A DNA stretch of 64,000 bases from Rhyacichthys aspro (taxonomy: Eukaryota; Chordata; Actinopteri; Gobiiformes; Rhyacichthyidae). The notes beneath the pieces were generated by a model. The model worked only from the letters and a program-made list of their open reading frames with translations, did no database searches and was not told where the DNA came from. Numbering within the stretch: the stretch's first letter is position 1; each line of letters starts with the position of its first letter. Below are positions 13,401 through 22,798 of this stretch, one piece after another. The position numbers and the translations under genes are program-made. The DNA is taken from assembly GCA_036850595.1 (NCBI GenBank), contig CM072163.1, positions 14,160,639 to 14,224,638 on the forward strand. The letters run 5' to 3'.

Positions 13401-15939
13401 GGAACGAAGCTGGAGTAGGCGAATTTGTATCACGATTGAAAACGATCAAGACCTCATTCAAATCTGCAAAAATACACAAAGTGGCACTGAATCCATTTAT
13501 TTTATTACAGTATTTATTACTTGTTTATGACAGCTCATTTCAAATTCTCCCTACTGCACCTTTAATTGTTTATTTCCTCTAATAATAACATGAATAATTC
13601 CAACAATTTCAACCATGCATTTAAAGTCTGCGCCGTGCTGCATTATAAAGTATATTTCTTGTGTTATCTATTGCTCCATGCAGCATACAGTCGCCGAGCT
13701 TAATCCACCATAGAAAATGATTGTGCAGGTCATAACATAACAGCTGTAAGTTGAACAGGACGCATGGGAAGGTGCATGTTGATTCATGGTTGCAAATGGC
13801 CCACAGACTTTAGCATGGAGGATAATGTGGTCAGTAATACAGTGTGGGGGGACAGTATATCAAGATACTGTGTCTTTTTCTCACTTCCCCTCCCGACTTC
13901 CCCTTGTACCAGGTTGAACGCAGAGCGCTAAACCCAACACTTACTGTCAACTGGGCTATTAATATTAGCCCTCTCTCTCTCTCTGTGTGTTTCTGCTTCT
14001 TTCACTCCATCCTTTTACACCTGCTTCTATCTGAGAGAAATGAGAAATGTAGAGTCTGTAAGAAACGCTCCAGTCTTGACTAAAATGTGAGAAAAGTGCT
14101 GCAGAAATCACCTTTGACCAATGGTGGAGAATCTGTATAAACTGCTGTATAATACTTTGCCATGAATCAATGATGCAACCCATAGAACGTTAAACAACAG
14201 TCTGGACTCTTAGGTTATTTTCCGCAGGGTTTTTTGTTTCTTTTTGGGGTTCAGATGAAACTCCACTGCCAATGGCCCGAATACCCCAGGCCCACTTCCC
14301 GATTCAGGGCACGACCTTAGAGCCGAGGGGTGCGTCTGGGAATTGGGGAACTCACTACGGATTTCACAAAGCCAAAAGAGCGCTGAGGGGGCTCCCGTTG
14401 TGATTGAAAGAGAAGTATTGTCATTTAAAAGCGAGCGTCTTATCGAACAGCTTATCTAATGCTGTAGAGGGTCCCACACAGAATATTAAAAAAAAGAAGT
14501 CTGACGAAGGATGAGGACGATAAAGGAGTGAGCACAAACAAGCTGAAGTGCTCAAGGTCACCATTAAAGATGCCCATAAACTTTCAAATTCTGATCTTTT
14601 TATTGTTATTGTTTTCATTTGCATAACCCAAAGTTGGTAGCACTATTTATCACTGACAAGGCATTACTCCTACATTAAGAAGCACCATTACATTATAAAC
14701 ATTGTCATTATTGTTTTAGCCACGAATAATAAGCTCATGCATAGTTTTATCGACAAATAAGTCAGCATCTGTTAATGTTTTAATCTGTAATTCATCAATA
14801 ATTACATATTTATTAATGCTTTGCTAATGCTTACTGGTGCATGGTTGTTATAAAGTGTGACTCAAATTTGAATTAAAAGGCTTCACAATCCACTATCCTT
14901 AGAGAAAAACACCCCAAAGATCCATTCACAAAGTTGATTATTACGTGAACTGCGCCAACAGTGGATTTTTTAATTTCTTGACTTAATTTTAAGATGAAAT
15001 ACTAGATACACACTAGCTTTGTTTGACTACTTATTTGAGTATGAATGAATTTATTATTATGCTTTTCATTATGCATGTATATAGACATAGTTATACTGAG
15101 GCACAATTGGAAGTATTACAAAAAGAAAAAAGCTTAACAGTTTTAGAATAACATAACTAAAATAACTAAATTTAGATTTAAATCAAGTTAAAACAAATGA
15201 CATCTTGTCTTTGGTAAAATGACACAGTTAATGTTTCTTTCTTTTTCTTCTAAAGTTAACAGATGTGTCACTCTTGTTGGAGTTACTGATTTTCCCCAGA
15301 GTGACCAGAGATCAAGAGGTGTTATTTTTTTACAACTATTTGTTGTTACTGTTTTTACTGTTATTGTCATGGTGTCGTTTCGAGAAATATGAGCTAATTG
15401 ACATTTACAAAAGTAATTTCTGGTAATGAGTGAGTCATTCTCAACTGTCTGAACTCAACACTGGTCAGCTGGTGACTGGAGTGGGCACTTTAAAGCTGTG
15501 AGACTGATTTCCTTTTTTGTAAAAAGTCAACATCATTTGTCTTAAGGTGAGCTTTCACACAAATTCTAAAGACACAGAAAGAAACAGGTAGCAATGATCC
15601 TCGTTACACACATACAGAATGATGCTATGGGCCGGCGTATAGTGTCTGACCTTTCCCTTCTCCTGCGACACATCCACCCATCCTTTCCTCCTTCCCTCTG
15701 TCCGTCCATCCATCACCCCTCTCCTCATTCCACCCCTTCGCTCTTTGATGTCCTCTAATTATCCAGGGCTTGTTAGAACCCAGTGGCATTAATCAGCACT
15801 GCTCCCTTTCTCCACTGCCCTCACTCCAGCCTTAATTGGACGTGGTAAACGAAGGCCTGCGCAGACAGACAGCCAGCCACTCACCTGGCAACCACATACT
15901 GGAGAAGTCCCTCGCTGCTAAAGCTGCTGTCGTGGTCAT
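5426..15939 (-). CDS. pou2f2: POU class 2 homeobox transcription factor 2 (Oct-2), 15 coding exons, 692 aa
   Basis: A sequence-specific nuclear transcription factor that binds the octamer ATGCAAAT and, in vertebrates, controls B-cell and neural genes. The model joins 15 exons: 15885-15939, 11933-11998, 11753-11787, 11484-11540, 10669-10788, 10188-10490, 9834-9939, 9659-9750, 9416-9568, 9194-9335, 8913-9061, 8607-8804, 8300-8505, 7375-7448 and 5426-5748. All phases agree and 2079 nt close with a TGA. The POU-specific domain spans about 303-377, with DNA-contact residues Gln329, Gln346 and Arg351. The homeodomain spans about 405-464, with RVWFCNRRQK containing Cys454 and Asn455. Oct-2 rather than Oct-1 is indicated by the linker (TMSIDSTLPSPSSLSSPSLG), EILLIAEQL in the homeodomain and the C-terminal SSLFLNH...GLVSAA block. 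The N-terminus (IRMSKP...SERNGPESNHQ) also follows Oct-2. The start at 15939 is the first in-frame Met seen; Met22 (RMSKP) is an alternative start. Confidence 0.93.
5749..7374 (-). other. pou2f2 intron 14 with a LINE tail
   Basis: A non-coding intron. It holds a LINE 3' end at 6385-6464 and a poly-T run at 7340-7362. The rest is ordinary AT-rich sequence in which I see no exon. Confidence 0.7.
6385..6464 (+). mobile_element. LINE 3' tail (L2/CR1-like) ending in (GACT)n
   Basis: The pattern TGTAAAGCACTATGG followed by TAAAGAGCTATACAAATAAA and a (GACT)n tract is typical of the 3' end of fish L2-clade LINEs. Only the tail is recognisable; no reverse transcriptase frame is present. Confidence 0.55.
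7375..7448 (-). CDS. pou2f2: pou2f2 coding exon 14
   Basis: 74 nt between acacaacag and gtgtgt, phase 2 in and phase 1 out. It encodes (G)NTVMGVNTGMNQALLGNNPL then ATIQ. ATIQ joins A-L-A-A-S-G-G of the last exon, mirroring the mammalian LSTIQALASGG junction. The acceptor lies next to a (CA)n microsatellite at 7461-7497, which takes the place of a normal pyrimidine tract. Confidence 0.88.
7461..7497. repeat. (CA)n microsatellite
   Basis: An uninterrupted AC dinucleotide tract of roughly 30 nt. It sits about a dozen bases upstream (in minus sense) of the exon 14 acceptor, so its length could affect recognition of that exon. Confidence 0.9.
8154..8161 (+). promoter_or_regulatory. octamer ATTTGCAT in pou2f2 intron 13
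   Basis: A perfect octamer, the binding site of Oct-1 and Oct-2, inside an intron of pou2f2 itself. It is one of four such sites at 8.1-14.7 kb. Function is inferred only. Confidence 0.35.
8300..8505 (-). CDS. pou2f2: pou2f2 coding exon 13 (Ser/Thr/Pro-rich)
   Basis: 206 nt between tgtaacag and gtaaac, phase 0 in and phase 2 out. It encodes MSSQLSQAVTSLSSTTVTTM, then a serine- and proline-rich stretch with VTPPPPP, ending SHSALNLNA. The order LSQ...SLS.TVTT...VTPPPP...HSA follows the mammalian Oct-2 C-terminal region. Confidence 0.92.
8607..8804 (-). CDS. pou2f2: pou2f2 coding exon 12 (homeodomain helices 2-3)
   Basis: 198 nt, phase 0 on both sides. It encodes NQKPTSEEILLIAEQLNMEK and EVIRVWFCNRRQKEKRINP, the recognition helix with Cys454 and Asn455. 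A proline-rich tail ending in YSPHM follows. The donor ATG|gtccat is weak by sequence, but the phase and the match to the mammalian SYSPHM boundary support it. Confidence 0.95.
8913..9061 (-). CDS. pou2f2: pou2f2 coding exon 11 (linker and homeodomain N-arm)
   Basis: 149 nt between atttgcag and gtaagt. The linker with SIDSTLPSPSSLSSPSLGFE and GLPG is of the Oct-2 type. It continues into RRRKKRTSIETNVRVALERA, the basic arm and helix 1 of the POU homeodomain. Confidence 0.95.
9194..9335 (-). CDS. pou2f2: pou2f2 coding exon 10 (POU-specific domain)
   Basis: 142 nt, phase 0 in and phase 1 out. It encodes [20 protein letters not shown] then [20 protein letters not shown] and EKWLNDA, the invariant recognition half of the POU-specific domain. 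Gln346, Thr347 and Arg351 are the base-contact residues known for Oct factors. No substitution is seen in the recognition helix. Confidence 0.96.
9416..9568 (-). CDS. pou2f2: pou2f2 coding exon 9 (start of POU-specific domain)
   Basis: 153 nt, phase 0 on both sides. It carries EEPSDLEELEQFARTFKQRR and ends IKLGFTQ with the DNA-contact glutamine (Gln329). The acceptor is a tandem NAGNAG (tgtgcagcag), so splicing can add or drop one glutamine at the exon start. Confidence 0.95.
9659..9750 (-). CDS. pou2f2: pou2f2 coding exon 8
   Basis: 92 nt between cttaccag and gtatga, phase 1 in and phase 0 out. It encodes (G)LLSTPNLISLPQQNQGSLLS then APSRMGLQAQ, matching GLLPTPNLFQLPQQTQGALL in mammalian Oct-2. 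Confidence 0.92.
9834..9939 (-). CDS. pou2f2: pou2f2 coding exon 7
   Basis: 106 nt between gagcag and gtaggc, phase 0 in and phase 1 out. It encodes DIQQLLQLQQLVLVPGHPLP then SPAQFLLPQTQQGQQ, nearly identical to the glutamine-rich Oct-2 segment that precedes the POU domain. Confidence 0.92.
10188..10490 (-). CDS. pou2f2: pou2f2 coding exon 6 (Gln/Ala-rich activation region)
   Basis: 303 nt, phase 0 on both sides, so it can be skipped without a frameshift. It encodes residues 112-212: LTALLPAQQQLLLQQAQAQL, a low-complexity Q/A run with three AAH repeats, then QLTLSQPIQLTAQ. It resembles the Oct-1 glutamine-rich exon (PAQQQLLLQQAQAQ, LSQPIQIAQ) more than the standard mammalian Oct-2 isoform as I recall it. 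Glutamine-rich segments in Oct factors act as transcription activation domains. Confidence 0.85.
10669..10788 (-). CDS. pou2f2: pou2f2 coding exon 5
   Basis: 120 nt between tgtgttttag and gtaaga, phase 0 on both sides, 40 codons. It ends with the family-typical segment TQLMLTGSQLAG, shared by Oct-1 and Oct-2. The earlier half (MEECGEMSPALPPSHGP) is acidic and proline-rich. In mammalian Oct-2 the LTGSQLAG segment runs straight into DIQQLL, whereas here an extra 101-codon exon lies between. Confidence 0.9.
10789..11483 (-). other. pou2f2 intron 4 with a perfect octamer
   Basis: A non-coding intron between exons 4 and 5. The perfect octamer ATGCAAAT at 11177-11184 (in TGGCATGCAAATCAGG) lies in a stretch of mixed composition that could be a small intronic enhancer. 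No additional exon is seen. Confidence 0.6.
11484..11540 (-). CDS. pou2f2: pou2f2 coding exon 4
   Basis: 57 nt between tctctccag and gtgagc, phase 0 on both sides. It encodes AQSMKVNPFPLSPALSSTK. The PF.LSP...STK pattern aligns with the Oct-2 N-terminal region. The next exon begins T-K-M, so the joined protein has STKTKM. Confidence 0.85.
11753..11787 (-). CDS. pou2f2: pou2f2 coding exon 3 (35-nt micro-exon)
   Basis: A very short exon between cccacacag and gtacag. It encodes (D)SERNGPESNHQ, matching the mammalian Oct-2 stretch TERNGPDTNHQ. Phase 1 in and phase 0 out. It is too short for ORF-based detection, but phase and sequence both fit exactly. Confidence 0.85.
11933..11998 (-). CDS. pou2f2: pou2f2 coding exon 2
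   Basis: 66 nt between tgttacag and gtgagg. It encodes (D)IRMSKPVEVEKVGADSPLEST, close to the mammalian Oct-2 start region (RMSKPLEAEK...). Its internal Met (residue 22) corresponds to a conserved potential start. It enters in phase 1 and leaves in phase 1. Confidence 0.85.
11999..15884 (-). other. pou2f2 intron 1, 3.9 kb
   Basis: The longest intron in the model. It holds perfect octamers at 12703-12710 and 14617-14624, poly-T near 12828-12849, and a MITE-like dispersed repeat at about 14630-14860. The T-rich tract before 15785 and the TTAATTGGACG area (15830) are AT-core rich. No further exon was identified. Confidence 0.6.
14630..14860. mobile_element. MITE-like dispersed repeat
   Basis: The block begins GGTAGCACTATTTAT and ends GTTATAAAGTGTGAC. 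These form imperfect inverted ends (xACACTTTATAA type). It is internally AT-rich, with repeated ATTAATGCTT-like phrases. This layout is common in fish non-autonomous DNA elements whose ends read GTAACACTTTATAA. The family is not certain. Confidence 0.4.
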
Positions 15940-15941
15940 AT
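15885..15941 (-). CDS. pou2f2: pou2f2 coding exon 1 (N-terminus, putative start)
   Basis: This encodes MTTTAALAARDFSSMWLP and ends CCAG|gtgagt in phase 1, which joins exon 2 as P-D-I-R-M-S-K-P. The ATG at 15937-15939 has G at -3. A possible acceptor (ttctcacacag) lies 2 nt before the ATG. So the exon may either start inside a 5' UTR or be preceded by another exon whose last base would make GAT. I did not find an upstream exon. Identity rests on frame continuity with the certain exons, because this N-terminus is less conserved. Confidence 0.65.
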
Positions 15942-17326
15942 CTGTGTGAGAACTCTCCCTCTCGAACCCAAAAGGAGGAGTGCATCGAATCATATGGTTG
16001 AGAGATTCTTACACACACAACTCACATAAACACACACACAAAACCCAAGCCATGCCCCCTCCCCACATCCTGCATCACAACAGGAAGTAAGCCTCAAAAG
16101 TGTAGGAACTCAGTTCAGAAAGGCACCAAAAAAAGGGGGACACGCACAAGAGGGTTAGAGAGTGGGAGAAGGCGAGCAGATGTGAAGAGATAGACAAGGT
16201 GAAAAAGAGGGGGATGACGGCTGCAGATGGAAAGTGATGGCGCGGCTGGAAACACACACTCACGCACACTCACAGACTGACACATGCAAGAGCAAAACAG
16301 CCGAGTTGACATTCTGACCGAAGAGCGTATGATGTATGAGCCATTACACTGACAAGCCTCTTCAAAAGTCCACAGCTCGGAGTGTTTTTATTTTTTTCTT
16401 CAGTTACAGAGCTTGTTTTAAGGGGTTATTTTCATTTACATTGTCATATGTGGTAGGAGGTGAGGACACGAGTGGGCGTACGGTGGTCTCACGAAGAAGG
16501 GTGACACTGACAGAACATGTGAGACATCCACAGTCTCTGCTGTGAACCCATATGGAAGGAACAAGTTACACAAAGGCACTGTACCACTGACCAACCCACC
16601 ACAATGCCACCTCAGTCAGTTTCTCGCCGTGATGTGGATTTGACAGAAAAGTGGAACATTGCAGATAAACTGGGTGTGACTTATTACTGACGCCTACTTG
16701 GGTTAACGGACTGAAGCTGCAAAATTTGAAGCACAAAAAGCAGGTTTCAGCAATATCCTCCCTTCAGTTTCCTTTGTCACTGTGAGGTGCTGCTTCTTTG
16801 TTGACCACAAGGTGGCACTCTTGATTCTTTAATCCTCCGCACCAGCCACGCGCCATCCCTGGAAAGGACAGAGCAGAGAACTGATGACCCCTCCCTCCCC
16901 GTCCCTTTCCCCCTGGTCCGAGTTCACTAATTCAAAAGCTAGCGGCAGCAGAGTTCCCAAGTTTAACCTTATAAATACTTTATGTGGTGATTTACAACAG
17001 GCCAATGTACTGTACTGGACGGACTCTGAGTAAGTAGTGCATACAGAAGGTGCAGTGGAGGGGCTTACTCCAAAGAGAGCCAGTGCATATAAGGGTCGGT
17101 CATATGTAATCATCTGTGTTTAAGAAATAGCTCAATCTTTTCAACACAAACATATTAAGCATTTAAATAAACCCACAAATGCACACACGTTTGGTCATTT
17201 TTACAGTAAGTGTTAAGTATTGTTGTGATTGGTATTCCTATCTATTATTCAAACCACTGACAGATTTAGTAAATATACAAATGTTGTATATTTTTGGCAG
17301 AAGAAAACACAGATTTGTTGTAGCAG
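15942..17326. other. upstream flank or 5' region of pou2f2, no exon resolved
   Basis: Any upstream pou2f2 exon or promoter should lie to the right of 15941. I see no CpG-rich promoter here. A CTCF-like site lies at 16805-16818 (separate entry). The ORFs in this stretch look incidental. Confidence 0.4.
16805..16818 (+). promoter_or_regulatory. CTCF-like site
   Basis: CCACAAGGTGGCAC differs from the CTCF consensus CCACCAGGTGGCAC at one base. It lies about 0.9 kb upstream of the first pou2f2 coding exon, where an insulator between pou2f2 and the + strand candidate at 17.3 kb would make sense. Motif evidence only. Confidence 0.35.
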
Positions 17327-17333
17327 AATTATC

Positions 17334-19388
17334 ATGTGCCCCAGTCAGACACTGCTGTCCGAGGCTGCTGACAGACTGCAGAGGGAGGAGGCGTTACTAC
17401 AGGTCAGGGGTCGTCTGGGCAGCGTGACTTTGGCCGTGACCTTTGTTCAAACCCCAATCTAGCCACATAACTACCAAACAGAGTGTGTGTGGCTCCACGC
17501 GCTGAGGTCCTTGTGTGTATTTGTTTAGCTGCAGCTTCACAATGGTGAATAGTACTCTGGATGTCTTACAGTTCATGGCCATGGGGGGCCATTCTGCCCA
17601 AAGGAGGTCTTCACCATGGTTACTATGGAGACCAGTCAGGCTACACTCCCAGGTATGGCTTTTTAGACATTGTGTAAATTATAAATTGTTGCACTTGCAC
17701 AAACTGCACTATAATAATACTCTAATTAATATATGCATGAAAAAAGTGTTAATGGTATGATTGCCTCCTCTATGCATAGGATATTTGATAGAAAAAAAAA
17801 CACTAGTGTGAGAGAGAAGAGCACATGGTTTTAGCCAAGCCGTTCCAGTTATAGCAGGTGAGCCACGGAGGTGCTCCGTAATTAGGACATTTCAATAGAA
17901 GGACATGGATGTATTTGTGCAGTATGCAGTGGAAGTTACAAGCTCATTGGACAACACATAGTGGCACATATACACAATCTGATAGTGGGACCCCAGGGAG
18001 AAGGATGGGGGAGGCTGAAGCCTCTGGAGTGCCATCAATCACTCCACTGTCAGAAGGACAGAGAAAGAGAAAAAAACCAAGGAGGGGGGTTACACTTATA
18101 GAGAGAGGAATGGAGGAATAGAGAAATAGTTTTAAAATGCACAAGATGAAGGCGTGACAGTAAAAGGTGAAAGGCAGGTGAAACATACAGAAATGATAAA
18201 CACAGGACAGGGTTTTGGAGGCAGGAGAGGTGCTGGAGGAGGATGGAGATGGGCTGTATAATGGGTCATTGCAGGGACAATTCTGAGGTCTCCTGTTCAA
18301 ACCTGTGCAGCCTTCTCTATGGCTCGGCCCCCTACATCTAGTGCAGCCCCAGGCCTGGAGCACACACTCGCTCTAATTCATATAATCCATCATATTCCTC
18401 TTCTTACAGAGGAGACAAAGCGGGGCTCAGCCATGGTCCAGGCAAGTCCTCAACACAGGCGAACAGCAAGACTCTATTCTGCAAGGTGAGAGATTTAAAT
18501 TCAGTCGAGTAAATAGGTGTAGCCCCATGAGGAGCTGTAGGATTATAAAAAGTGGGGCTGACACTGTGGAGACTAGCAAGGTTGAGGTTTTGTATGAGAA
18601 GCAGCAGGGGCTAAAACACACTCACACTGTTGGCTATCATGGGACCAAAGCCATCTCACACACACAGGCGTCCTACACCTTTACAACACCTATCCCTCTT
18701 GTGTCCTAATGCCTCTCAATCGCTGCTTCTCCTCCGGCCTCTCCGCCCGCCATTCTTCTCTCACCATCACCTTCCTCTCTCTATCATCTCAGTGGCCCAT
18801 AGGGAGCTGGGCTTGTCTAGACAGACAACGCTCTCTCCCACGGCGCTACCAAGGTTGAAGCTCAAATCTTTTTCTTGCTCCACTCGGCCCTTCACAGAAG
18901 AGCTGAGGGTCTAGTGGGAGGGATGTGGCCTTCGTGGCCGGCCTGAGTTGCACAGAGGCCACTTTAGATCACAGTGATCTGTTACAGCCATAGATATAGT
19001 GTGTTGTGTTGGATCAGATTTGAATTTCTATTGTTAAAACCACACTCTCGCATTGTTTGCTCTCCTTCCTCACTTCTCTCACGCTCAGGATCATGACTTC
19101 ACTTTTACAGCATGACTTCCTCTTTTCTGTCTCCAGTTCAAACTTTCTCCTCTCCTCCGCTGTCTTCTTTTCCTCACAGACCTGCTGGTCAGCAGCAGCT
19201 GTGACATCACTGGCCACTGTTCTCCGCTCGGATTGGACACTCGGCCACGTTGCCAGGCAACAGCAGTGAAAGGTCTCAGTGCGAGCGTGTGCATGTGGAT
19301 GTGTGTGTTTATGTCTGTTTATAGCGACGTGAGTGAAAGGTGTGAGCCATTTTCCTCGCCTTGCCCTTTATCTGTGCATGAAGAATGA
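17334..19388 (+). CDS. candidate four-exon orphan gene, 144 codons (or non-coding RNA)
   Basis: Four blocks with consensus splice signals join in one open frame: 17327-17402 (ATG at 17334, donor gtcagg), 17572-17652 (tcttacag / gtatgg), 18410-18485 (ttcttacag / gtgaga) and 19180-19388 (ctcttttcctcacag; the stop codon TGA is at 19386-19388). The ATG has A at -3. A + strand AATAAA follows at 19548-19553. The product starts MCPSQTLLSEAADRLQREEA and matches no family I know. A second frame through the same exons also stays open, ending at a TGA at about 19267-19269, so a coding call is weak. A spliced lncRNA running head-to-head with pou2f2, or chance, is possible. Confidence 0.22.
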
Positions 19389-19547
19389 TCAGAACAGATC
19401 TACTTGTGCGCTGTATCTCACATCAAAGCATGTAGATGATTGGGCTGCCTTCACCACCGAGCAAGAATGATGTGTGTGCATTGCGTTAATGAAAAAGAAA
19501 GATGCTACAAGCGCGCGTGTGTCAGTGTCTGCAATTGCGTCGAACTA

Positions 19548-19553
19548 AATAAA
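19548..19553 (+). terminator. AATAAA polyadenylation signal candidate
   Basis: A canonical hexamer (ACTAAATAAATG) about 160 nt after the stop of the four-exon + strand candidate. By chance such hexamers occur every few kb, so it only adds mild support. Confidence 0.2.
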
Positions 19554-19559
19554 TGTGTA

Positions 19560-22490
19560 TGTTGGTGTCAAAGCCAGATTGGTGTCTGTATGCGCTGTGT
19601 GAATGTGTGTCTAAGCCCCCGGGAGCGGGTGGTTATTGTATCTGACACAGCGGCTCTTTCTCGCGCCTCATATTTCTGGGCCGATCGATTCCTCTGACTC
19701 CCGACAAGACAATAATCGCACCTCCCTCTCTCACTCCATCACTACCATTATTACTGACCTCCCCAGGGAACGAACAGGGTGGAGGAAGAGAGAGGGATGA
19801 GGAAGGAAGGAAGGAAGGAAGTAGGAGAGCAATGAGGAGGGGACAAGACAAAATAAGCCTATGATGATGAAAAAGTAAAAAGGGACAGTGTTTAAAATGA
19901 GCCTGGAGAAAGTTGGCTGGAAAAAAAAGATACATGCAGGGTTTTGGAGAGGTGTGTGAATGTGGAGATAAGATGATGGAGGGATGAGGTCTGAGGGAAA
20001 GAGAACAAGAGAGATAGGGCTATGACATCTATACGAGAGGTGATATAGCAAAAGAATGGTGAGGCTCAGAGAGAAATCATAACAGGAAGGAAGGAGGCCA
20101 GGGGTTTTTAAAGAACACAAGCAATATAGATCACGAAAAAAAAGAAAGGAGGACACTGGCGAAAGAGTGCGGAGAAGGGCCCGAACTGGAGGTGGGCGGG
20201 TGTGGGTGTAGGTGGGGGGGCAATAACGGAGAGAATTAGTGGAGGAGAGATGAAGGATTCTCGCTATCTTCTTCTAATAAAGGCCAGAATGAGAGACAGG
20301 GAGCTGAGAGGGAAGGAGGGGTTGGAGAGGGGGTTAGACTGAGGTGAAAGAGGGAGAGACTGAAAAAAAAAAAAAAAGAATATATAGGAGATACTCATAG
20401 AGAGAGATGGCGGAGTGGAGGTCAGCGCTCAGAAATATTATTAAATTGACAAGAGTACAATGGTTGATTGGAGCGACGACATGTGTGATGGCGTTCAGCG
20501 ACACAGAAAGGACACAGAATAAAAAGAGGAGAAGATGGAGGGAACTTCTGACACCTTTTTTGGTCGGAGCCCTTATTAAATGATTTTAGTAAGGTTAGCT
20601 CATAGATATGGATGGTCTTTTTATGGCACCGTTTACGTGGCCATTTGATCCAACAAAAAGGAGCTAATGCAACTAAATACTCATAAGCTTGCATGTAGTT
20701 TTGTTTCTTTTTGGACTTGTGCCATATCATTATTTTTATGCAACCATCCTGACTCTTTTTTTTTTGGCATTTACTGAATGTAAGACGATACAGTGAATGC
20801 AAACTTTGAACATTTTAACTCGAGAAATGATGTTTTTATTTTATTTCAAGGTCTGCTTTGTACTACTTTAGGTCGATTATTCTCTGTTGTTTCCTTTCAA
20901 TAAAATTATCTTTCTTTTCACTATTCAGGTATTTTTCCTATATCAGTTTTACGCATTGAGAGCCACAAAATCCCGGTCTGTGACACACACTTTGGTCTGT
21001 CTGAATCCAGATTACAATTACAGTAATTGGCTCTCAATTCAGGGGATTGCTGTTTGACCTCCTCACCCCTTTCTTTCTCTCTTCTCCCTCTTCTCCCATC
21101 CCCATGCATTTCCCCTCACTGCCCCCTCCCCCTTATCAATATTCCTCCCCTCTACCTGTATCGCCACATCCATCTTTCTAACCCCCCCTTTCCAACACTG
21201 ACACTAGCACATCCTTTAGGTTCCATTCATTCTCTTCTTTCACACCTTTTGTATTCTAGTTTGGCAAACAGAGGATCTATTGCATACTTTATTGATGCTG
21301 TATTCATAATGGAGAGATGCGGGATGGAGCGAGGGGCTGTATTTTTTGGGGGGGGGTTAGAGGATGAAAGGGATGAAAGAGGAGGTATGGAAGGAAGGTG
21401 CTGGTGCTGATGGTGTGTTGGGGCGAGAAGCAGGAGGGGGTTAGGAAATTGGTCTGGCTAGCGGAACAGCTTTTCACCTCTCTCTCCCTCTCTCTCTTCT
21501 CCCTCTCTTTCTCCCCCCCTCCCTCCCTCCATTCTGCTTTGTATTCTGCAGAGATGACAGGGGGAAAGCTTTATTGCTCCGAGTTGGTATCGATCGGGGC
21601 CCCTCCGAGGGGAGAGGCCAGGGGGACGCGGCGAGCAGGCCCTTCCGCAACGACCGCTCCTCTGTCCACGTACCACCCCCCCCCTCTCTACCTCCTTCAG
21701 TCCCCCACACCCTCCCTCAGGCCCCTCCCCCCTCTCTCTCCGAAACCCACCTCTTACTTGCCGGCTTGCTCTGAAATTCAAATTCAAGGCTCCTATTCTC
21801 AAAGGTTAGCAGAGTAAGAGAAAAGGCAGATAGATTGAATAAAAGAAAGATGGAGGAGTCTGGTTTCTTCTTCTTCTTCTCCCGTTTACCCCTCCCCTCC
21901 CTTTAGATTGAGGCTCTGAATGGAGCTGGGATCTGATAAGTGCAGCCTGCAAACACAAACATGGGAAGAAATGGACAAAATAAAGGGAAGCACAAAAAAA
22001 AAAAAAAAAAAAGAAATAGCCAGAAGGAATAAATCGGCCCCCAGCCTCTTGGTTTTCTAAGCACCGCTCGCCTCGTCTCCTCCGCTAACGGGCCGGCCTT
22101 CTTAACCCCAGCCTGAGCGTATATCTCCGGTTTTCTTCCGAGGTGAGAATGATTGCAGTGACAGGTGAAGAATGAGCTGGCTCTGAGCATGCATAAACTC
22201 TCTGCTTCAGTGTCCCGGTCCGTCCTTGTTAGGGGGGGACACGAGAGGCTCACATATGTGGATCACACTCCAGGCTCAGATATAAAATCAGTGAAGAAAT
22301 GATTTTTATTTCAAAAACCTGACTATGATAAAAAAAAAAAAAAAAAAAGCAAAGACAAAAGCTGACAGTTAAACAAGGCCCAAGCTTCTTTTTCCACCTC
22401 TTTCTGTTTGACAAGCATTAAATAAAAAGGGGGCAAGACCCAACGTCAAAGCCAAAGCCAACTGACCAAACACTTGACGTGTCCATGTGT
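19560..22490. other. intergenic, low-complexity rich, no gene seen
   Basis: Purine-rich (GGAAGG, GAGA) and pyrimidine-rich (CTCTCC) tracts dominate, for example (GGAA)n at 19800-19822 and CT-rich tracts at 21480-21535. Poly-A runs occur at 20361-20376 and 21992-22012. Open frames here are products of these tracts. Confidence 0.6.
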
Positions 22491-22496
22491 TTCACT

Positions 22497-22525
<29 letters not shown>
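22497..22525. repeat. (CA)n microsatellite
   Basis: A pure CA dinucleotide tract, followed by CAGACAGA. Confidence 0.9.
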
Positions 22526-22528
<3 letters not shown>

Positions 22529-22599
22529 GAGGCAGCCTATTTATCCGTTAATGGCATGCACAGCGCTGCAGCCAGAACAGATTGTCCATCAGGGGGTTA

Positions 22600-22660
22600 C
22601 AGGGTTCAAGTCCATGACCAGCGGGCTTGAGGGAGGTTAGGGGGTTGCAGGTTCAACTCC
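22600..22660 (+). repeat. tRNA-like B-box pair, possible SINE remnant
   Basis: Two sequences resembling the RNA polymerase III B box, GGTTCAAGTCC and GGTTCAACTCC, lie about 40 nt apart. No full cloverleaf or A box could be traced, so this is at best a degraded tRNA-derived fragment. Confidence 0.25.
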
Positions 22661-22794
22661 CAAGAGGCTGAGGAGGATCCCTGCTGTCTCCCATCCCTCT
22701 GCACCCCCACGCCCCCCTCCCTTCTTTTCCCTTCAGCCCATGTAAACCTCCTCCAGGACATTATAGCTGCTACTTTCTTTCTCCTGCCCCTCAC

Positions 22795-22798
<4 letters not shown>

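Noticed and set aside
22600..22660. Functional tRNA gene
   Set aside because: Only B-box-like phrases are present; no acceptor stem or anticodon arm can be folded by eye.
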